A stretch of DNA of 64,000 nt from the NCBI GenBank assembly GCA_019321725.1, contig CM033120.1, positions 5,833,694 through 5,897,693 on the forward strand. Reading direction: 5' to 3'. The translations under genes were made by a program, and so were the position numbers. The notes below the pieces were generated by a model that did no database searches, was not told the DNA's origin, and saw only the letters and a program-made list of their open reading frames with translations. Of this stretch, positions 59,461 to 64,000 are shown in pieces. Numbering within the stretch: the stretch's first letter is position 1; every line of letters begins with the position of its first letter. This DNA is from Paulownia fortunei (Eukaryota > Streptophyta > Magnoliopsida > Lamiales > Paulowniaceae).

Positions 59461-61520
59461 TCATTCTTTTCAATCTACACAAATGTGTGTCCACCTTTTG
59501 ACCTTCTCTAATTCTATCTTGAAGTACAGGTCTCAACACTAAGGTTGACAACAAACACTTTTTCCCTTTAGGTACAATTTCAAGCTCTAATCTCTGCAAA
59601 TCCAGTAATATTGACTTTTGTATAACAAAAAGAGAAGACGTGGATTTTCTGCTCAATGCATCTGCAACCACATTCGCTTTACCAGGATGATAGTTGATCA
59701 CACAATCATAATCCTTCACAAGTTCTAACCATCTTCTTTGTCTCATATTCAACTCTTTTGGGTAAAGAAGTACTTCAAACTCTTATGATCTGTGTATATC
59801 TCACACTTCTCACCATACAAATAATGTCTCCAAATTTTCAAGGCAAAAACCACAGCAGCAAGTTCCAAATCATGGGTTGGATAATTCTTTTCATATTCCT
59901 TCAATTGCCTTGAAGCATAGGCAATAACCTTCCCATTTTGCATCAAAACAACACCCAAACCATTTTTTGAAGCGTCGCTATACACCACGAATCCACCAAT
60001 TCCAGTTGGAATGGTAAGAACAGGAGCTGTAGTCAATTTTTGTTTCAGTTCTTCAAAACTTCTTTCACAAGCATTGGTCCACAAGAACTTCACATTCTTT
60101 CTTGTCAACATTGTCATTGGAGTTGCTATCTTTGAAAACCCCTGATCAAATCGTCGATAGTACCCTGCTAATCCCAAGAAACTCCTTACTTCTGATACAT
60201 TTGTTGGTGTTGGCCACTTAATGACAGCTTCTACCTTGCTCGGATCAACAGAAATACCATCCTTTGATACTACATGACCTAGGAATACCACTTGTTCAAG
60301 CCAAAACTCACACTTCTTGAATTTAGCATACAACTGTTTTTCTTTAAGAACTTGCAGCACAATCTTCAAATGTTCCTTGTGCTCTTCTTTATCACGTGAA
60401 TAAATTAGGATGTCATCAATAAACACGATTACAAATTTATCGAGATATTGCTTGAACACCCTATTCATTAGATCCATAAAAGCTGCAGGGGCATTGGTTA
60501 AACCGAAAGGCATTACTAGAAATTCATAATGTCCATACCTTGTTCGGAATGCAGTCTTTGGTATGTCTTCTTCCTTGATCTTCAATTGATGATACCCAGA
60601 ACGCAAATCAATCTTAGAAAATACAGATGCTCCCTGCAATTGATCAAACAAATCATCTATTCTTGGGAGTGGATACTTATTCTTGACTGTTATCTTATTC
60701 AGCTCTCTATAATCAATGCACAACCGCAATGTACCATCCTTCTTTTTCACGAACAACACAGGTGCTCCCCAAGGAGAATAACTAGGGCGAATAAAACCCT
60801 TATCAAGCAATTCTTGCAATTGAACTTTTAACTCTTTCAATTCTGTTGGTGCCATTCGGTATGGTGCTTTAGAAATAGAAGTAGTTCCTGGCATAACATC
60901 AATCACAAATTCGATCTCTCGATTCGGTGGTAGTCCGGTAAATCATCTGGAAATACCTCAACAAATTCTTGAACCACATCTACATTTTCTGGCTTTAATT
61001 GTGCTTCAACTGAGGTGTCCAGAACACTTGCCAAATACCCAACACAACCTTTATTCAACATCTTTTGAGCTTTCAATGCAGATATAATTGGTAAGGACCG
61101 TGAGAATGAGATACCATTAAACATAAACTGTTCTTCCCCAGGTGGCTGAAAAATCACAATCTTCTTATTACAATCAATTGTTGCATGATATTTGGTAAGC
61201 CAATCCATACCTAGAATAACCTCAAAATTTGGCATCGGTAAAACAACAAGATCTGCATAGAGAGTCCTATCACTAATCTGAATAGAACAAGCCCTTAACA
61301 TTTGGTTGGAATCCATCTCTTCCCCAGATGGAACAGTCACACTGTACCTTACTTTTAATAAATCTGGTGTAATGCCCAATTTTCTCACAAATGCACATGA
61401 TGCAAATGAATGCGTAGATCCAGAATCTATCAATGCAATTGCAGGTATCCCAAAAATTAAAATAGTACCTGTGACTACGGAAGCATCTGCATCAGCTTGT
61501 TCTTGTGTCATTGCATACAC
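59423..61520 (-). CDS. Tekay-A2 protease, RT and RNase H part
   Basis: Three open stretches: 60903-61520 (protease with [10 protein letters not shown] and [11 protein letters not shown]), 59749-60906 (RT with CIDYRELNK, the catalytic FIDD, RNase H with [10 protein letters not shown] and TDHKSLKYF) and 59423-59752 (RNase H end and linker). They are joined by single-base changes relative to Tekay-A1: one G lost at about 60936, one A lost from an A run at about 59757, one base gained at about 59440. The Arg codon that is a stop in Tekay-A1 is CGA here (YYRRF). All catalytic residues I can see are present. Confidence 0.9.
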
Positions 61521-62531
61521 TCTCCCCTGAACTTTCCTCTACTGTTGGGCAATCCTTTGCTATATGTCCAGGCTTTTTACACTTAAAGCAACGATTAGTA
61601 CCACTATAGCATTCCCCAAAATGATTCTTCCCACACTTAGTACATTTAGGCCTTTCAATTGTAGAAGAAGTCTGTCCAACTCTAGGACGCTTTTCATTCC
61701 CTTGGCTTAATTTTTGCTCTCCTTTCTTCCACTGGTTTAGATTTCTTGGAGTGAATACTTGCTTCTTTTGTTGTTGGAATTTCTCAATCTCTTTCTCATC
61801 TAAATCAGCCATCAAAGACTTGTCCACCAGTTCTCTAAACTCTGTTACTGAAGACATTCTCACATCTCTTCTAATTTCAGGATTAAGGCCCCTCAAGAAA
61901 TGATCCATCTTCTCATTGTTGTCTCTGGCAATGTATGGCACATACTTGCAACCCTGTTCAAATTTTCTCACATAATCACATACAGACATCGCTCCTTGTT
62001 TTAACTCCAGAATTCCTTTACTCTGAGTGACCTAGCATCCCTGGTGAAATACTTATCATAAAAGATTGTTTTAAACCTCTCCCAAGTTAGTTCTTCCATA
62101 TTCACTGCAAGTTTAGCTCCTTCCCACCATGTTCTAGCATCCTTCTTCAACAAGAAAATTGCACAGAGTACCTTCTCAGCATCATCAATTCGCATGTAGT
62201 CAAAGATAGTGTCCAAAGATTTTACCCATTCCTCTGCAACCATGGGATCAGACCCACCATTAAAATCAACCGGTTCCATCTTTCTAAACTTCTCATATAC
62301 AGCCTGTGAAGAATCCTGTCGAGCTTGTGGTGGAGGAAGGCGCTGATTCTGTTCTTGGGTTCTTTGTTGCATATCTAGCAATTGTTGTATCTGTTCACCA
62401 TGCATTCTAGTTTGTTGTTGAATGAGATCAGTCAAATTATCCACCACACTATGATTACCCTCATGATCATCCCTTGTCTTCCTTTTTGGTGCCATGACCT
62501 GATATGCATTGCCCAGTCTCATTCCATTCAT
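61492..62531 (-). CDS. Tekay-A2 gag part
   Basis: Open stretches 62001-62531 and 61492-61989, almost identical to Tekay-A1 gag: glutamine-rich N-terminal helix ([18 protein letters not shown]), gag core ([21 protein letters not shown]), and two zinc-knuckle-like groups ([12 protein letters not shown] and [14 protein letters not shown]). The likely start is the ATG at 62495 (MAPKRK) rather than 62531. The frame breaks at about 62008 (one T lost) and about 61535 (net loss of two bases), with conserved residues on both sides. Gag would form the particle and bind element RNA. Confidence 0.9.
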
Positions 62532-62681
62532 TAGCCAATAATAAATGCATAATCATGACAATAACATGGAATGAAATATAATCAAATAAACATAAAAGCA
62601 AATAAACATGCAGTTGACCAAGTTTCCCAGCCAGGATGTGTTCATATGCCTTCTTCTGTCTACAGGAACGACTAAACCTCC

Positions 62682-62693
62682 GCTCTGATACCA
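62682..62693 (-). promoter_or_regulatory. Tekay-A2 primer-binding site, initiator-Met tRNA
   Basis: The plus strand is GCTCTGATACCA, the complement of TGGTATCAGAGC, five bases from the LTR edge at 62699, exactly as in Tekay-A1. Confidence 0.92.
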
Positions 62694-62698
62694 CAAAC

Positions 62699-64000
62699 TG
62701 TAACACCCCTAACCTAACTGCAGAGCCTAAACAAACTGATACAGTTAAGTCAAGAAATGTTAATTTTTTTTTTCTTTACTAGAGTTATGTTTTTAATAAA
62801 AGTTCCCATTCTTAGCTATAAGAGAAAGAACTTGAATCATTTTTAACACACCATATACATATATCAAAACTGAGTACATCTGTTTACAAAACCATAGCAG
62901 AGCGGCTTATTTAAAAACAAAACTATGTTTTCAAAATAAACTACAAAACATGTCGAAGCATGGCATATGAACAAATCTCTGTCCGGCCGCTCTAGAGACT
63001 TAGTCAACCTCTAAACCTGTACATTTCCACCTGCATCACATGAATCTAATGAGCTAAAGGCTCAGTAAGGTGAAACTGATGCAATAACAAATAACATATA
63101 TGCACATCTCATAAATCATTAAATGCAATATTCTATTTAATAATTTTCATTCATAAATCATTCTTTAGGGCCCTTGAAGTGTGGTACCTAACTAATAGTG
63201 ATAGACCATAGTTTTCGGAACCTGTTCATAATGATTGGCCAATAAGAGAACTAATACGGGGTTTCCATACTTGGTCTTTCAACCTCAGGTATTAGCCGTA
63301 TTCTATCTCATTCATTGTGGCTTTCCTATACCGGTTTTTCAACCTCAAGTATTTGCCACCATTTGTTGGGTCCGCCGGTCCCTCCCGCGTCCCTCGTCTA
63401 CCCGACCATCAATCAAGTACCATACTTCCTTTTCAAAAACCTCATTATATTCTTAATAGTATCACGCTTCATAAACCATAAATGCATCAAACATTACATC
63501 ATTTGACAAACAACAACAATCACATTAAAACATGAACAAACATTATATGATTCTTGTGATACACCAAATGAAAGCTTCAACTTACCTCAAGTCCACTTTG
63601 TGCTAGGTGAAAAGGCCAATCTCTTTGGAAGATAGGATGTGTTAAAGGCCTAACATAATCAAATCATGTACCATTTAATATCCTTTTTATAAATCATTTA
63701 GTCTATTCTAGTTAAAGTTTATATACACTTTTCAATCTTTTGTAAAGAATTACATATCAATTACATAACCTTAAAAACAATGCATACTCCATATTTTACT
63801 ACTAATTCAAAATTTTAAACATTAGGGCAGCCATTAAATAACTAATAATTCATAATATGATTATTAGGGCAGCCCCTAAAACATGAACACAATCCGAATT
63901 AAAATGACGTAAACTTGATTCTAACTTAAATTGATTCTAACCTTCAATTAAGCAAACTAATTGCTATTGTTTTCAATCATTCAAAGAAACTTCCAAACAC
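62699..64000 (-). repeat. Tekay-A2 5' LTR, partial
   Basis: The + strand starts TGTAACACCCC next to the PBS and is nearly identical to 55762-57065. The outer end is beyond the window. Confidence 0.92.

Larger units (their letters stand above)
55762..64000 (-). mobile_element. Tekay-A2, young gypsy chromovirus, running off the window
   Basis: Minus-strand element: complete 3' LTR (55762-58054), purine tract (about 58055-58070), gag-pol (58050-62531), PBS (62682-62693) and the first 1302 bases, counted from the inner edge, of the 5' LTR (62699-64000). It was inserted in the RNase H region of Tekay-C; the left TSD would be GGATG (55757-55761), and the right one is outside the window. The two LTRs are almost identical over the shared part. 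It is a close sister of Tekay-A1 in opposite orientation. Confidence 0.93.

Overview
The window is a block of nested plant LTR retrotransposons. I found no host protein gene, tRNA, rRNA or CRISPR array. The evidence is Ty3/gypsy chromovirus polyproteins (gag, CCHC knuckle, DSG protease, RT, RNase H, D,D35E integrase, C-terminal chromodomain-like tail; Tekay/Del-like), Ty1/copia polyproteins, primer-binding sites matching plant initiator-Met tRNA (TGGTATCAGAGC), long TG..CA LTRs of about 2 to 2.9 kb, and 5-bp target-site duplications (TSDs). The DNA is AT-rich intergenic heterochromatin of a flowering plant; the species cannot be told.

Four families recur (names are mine). Tekay-A has an LTR of about 2.3 kb (TGTAATGCC...TGTTACA). 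Tekay-B has an LTR of about 2.9 kb (TGTGATACCCGAGCC...GTTACA), plus a diverged relative, Tekay-C. Copia-1 has an LTR of about 2 kb (TGTTAGAGTAGGATG...CTAACA). Copia-2 is seen only as one 2.1 kb solo LTR.

Layout. 1-6918: Tekay-A1 on +, almost intact (one nonsense codon), cut in its 3' LTR. 6919-9665: 3' part of a + strand copia element. 9666-9709: 44 bases I cannot assign. 9710-10120 and 26610-27925: remains of an old + strand Tekay-B element (E), split by a full-length minus-strand Copia-1 element (10121-26609, TSD ATATG). Inside that copia lie a truncated Tekay-B LTR (11928-14180), a Tekay-B solo LTR (20873-23775, TSD CTATC) and the Copia-2 solo LTR (24121-26245). 27926-34628: a minus-strand Tekay-B LTR (D) in the RNase H region of E, carrying a Tekay-A solo LTR (29935-34459) that itself carries a younger Tekay-A solo LTR (31356-33652, TSD GAAAC). 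34629-35962 and 53956-55761: two pieces of a minus-strand Tekay-C element. 35963-53955: Tekay-B1 (+, decayed) inserted in Tekay-C and holding Tekay-B2 (44149-52520, TSD GCTAA) in its 3' LTR, with a 100-N assembly gap at 46959-47058. 55762-64000: Tekay-A2 (minus, young), inserted in Tekay-C and running off the end of the window.

Relative order read from nesting: E, then Copia-1 and D; then Tekay-C and the outer Tekay-A solo LTR; then Tekay-B1; then Tekay-B2, Tekay-A2 and the inner Tekay-A solo LTR. The genes do not form a cellular pathway: each polyprotein serves only its own element's copying and integration. The most informative content is the junctions (TSDs, two repair junctions with locally copied filler, a 248-bp tandem duplication) and the conserved regulatory-looking parts of the LTRs.
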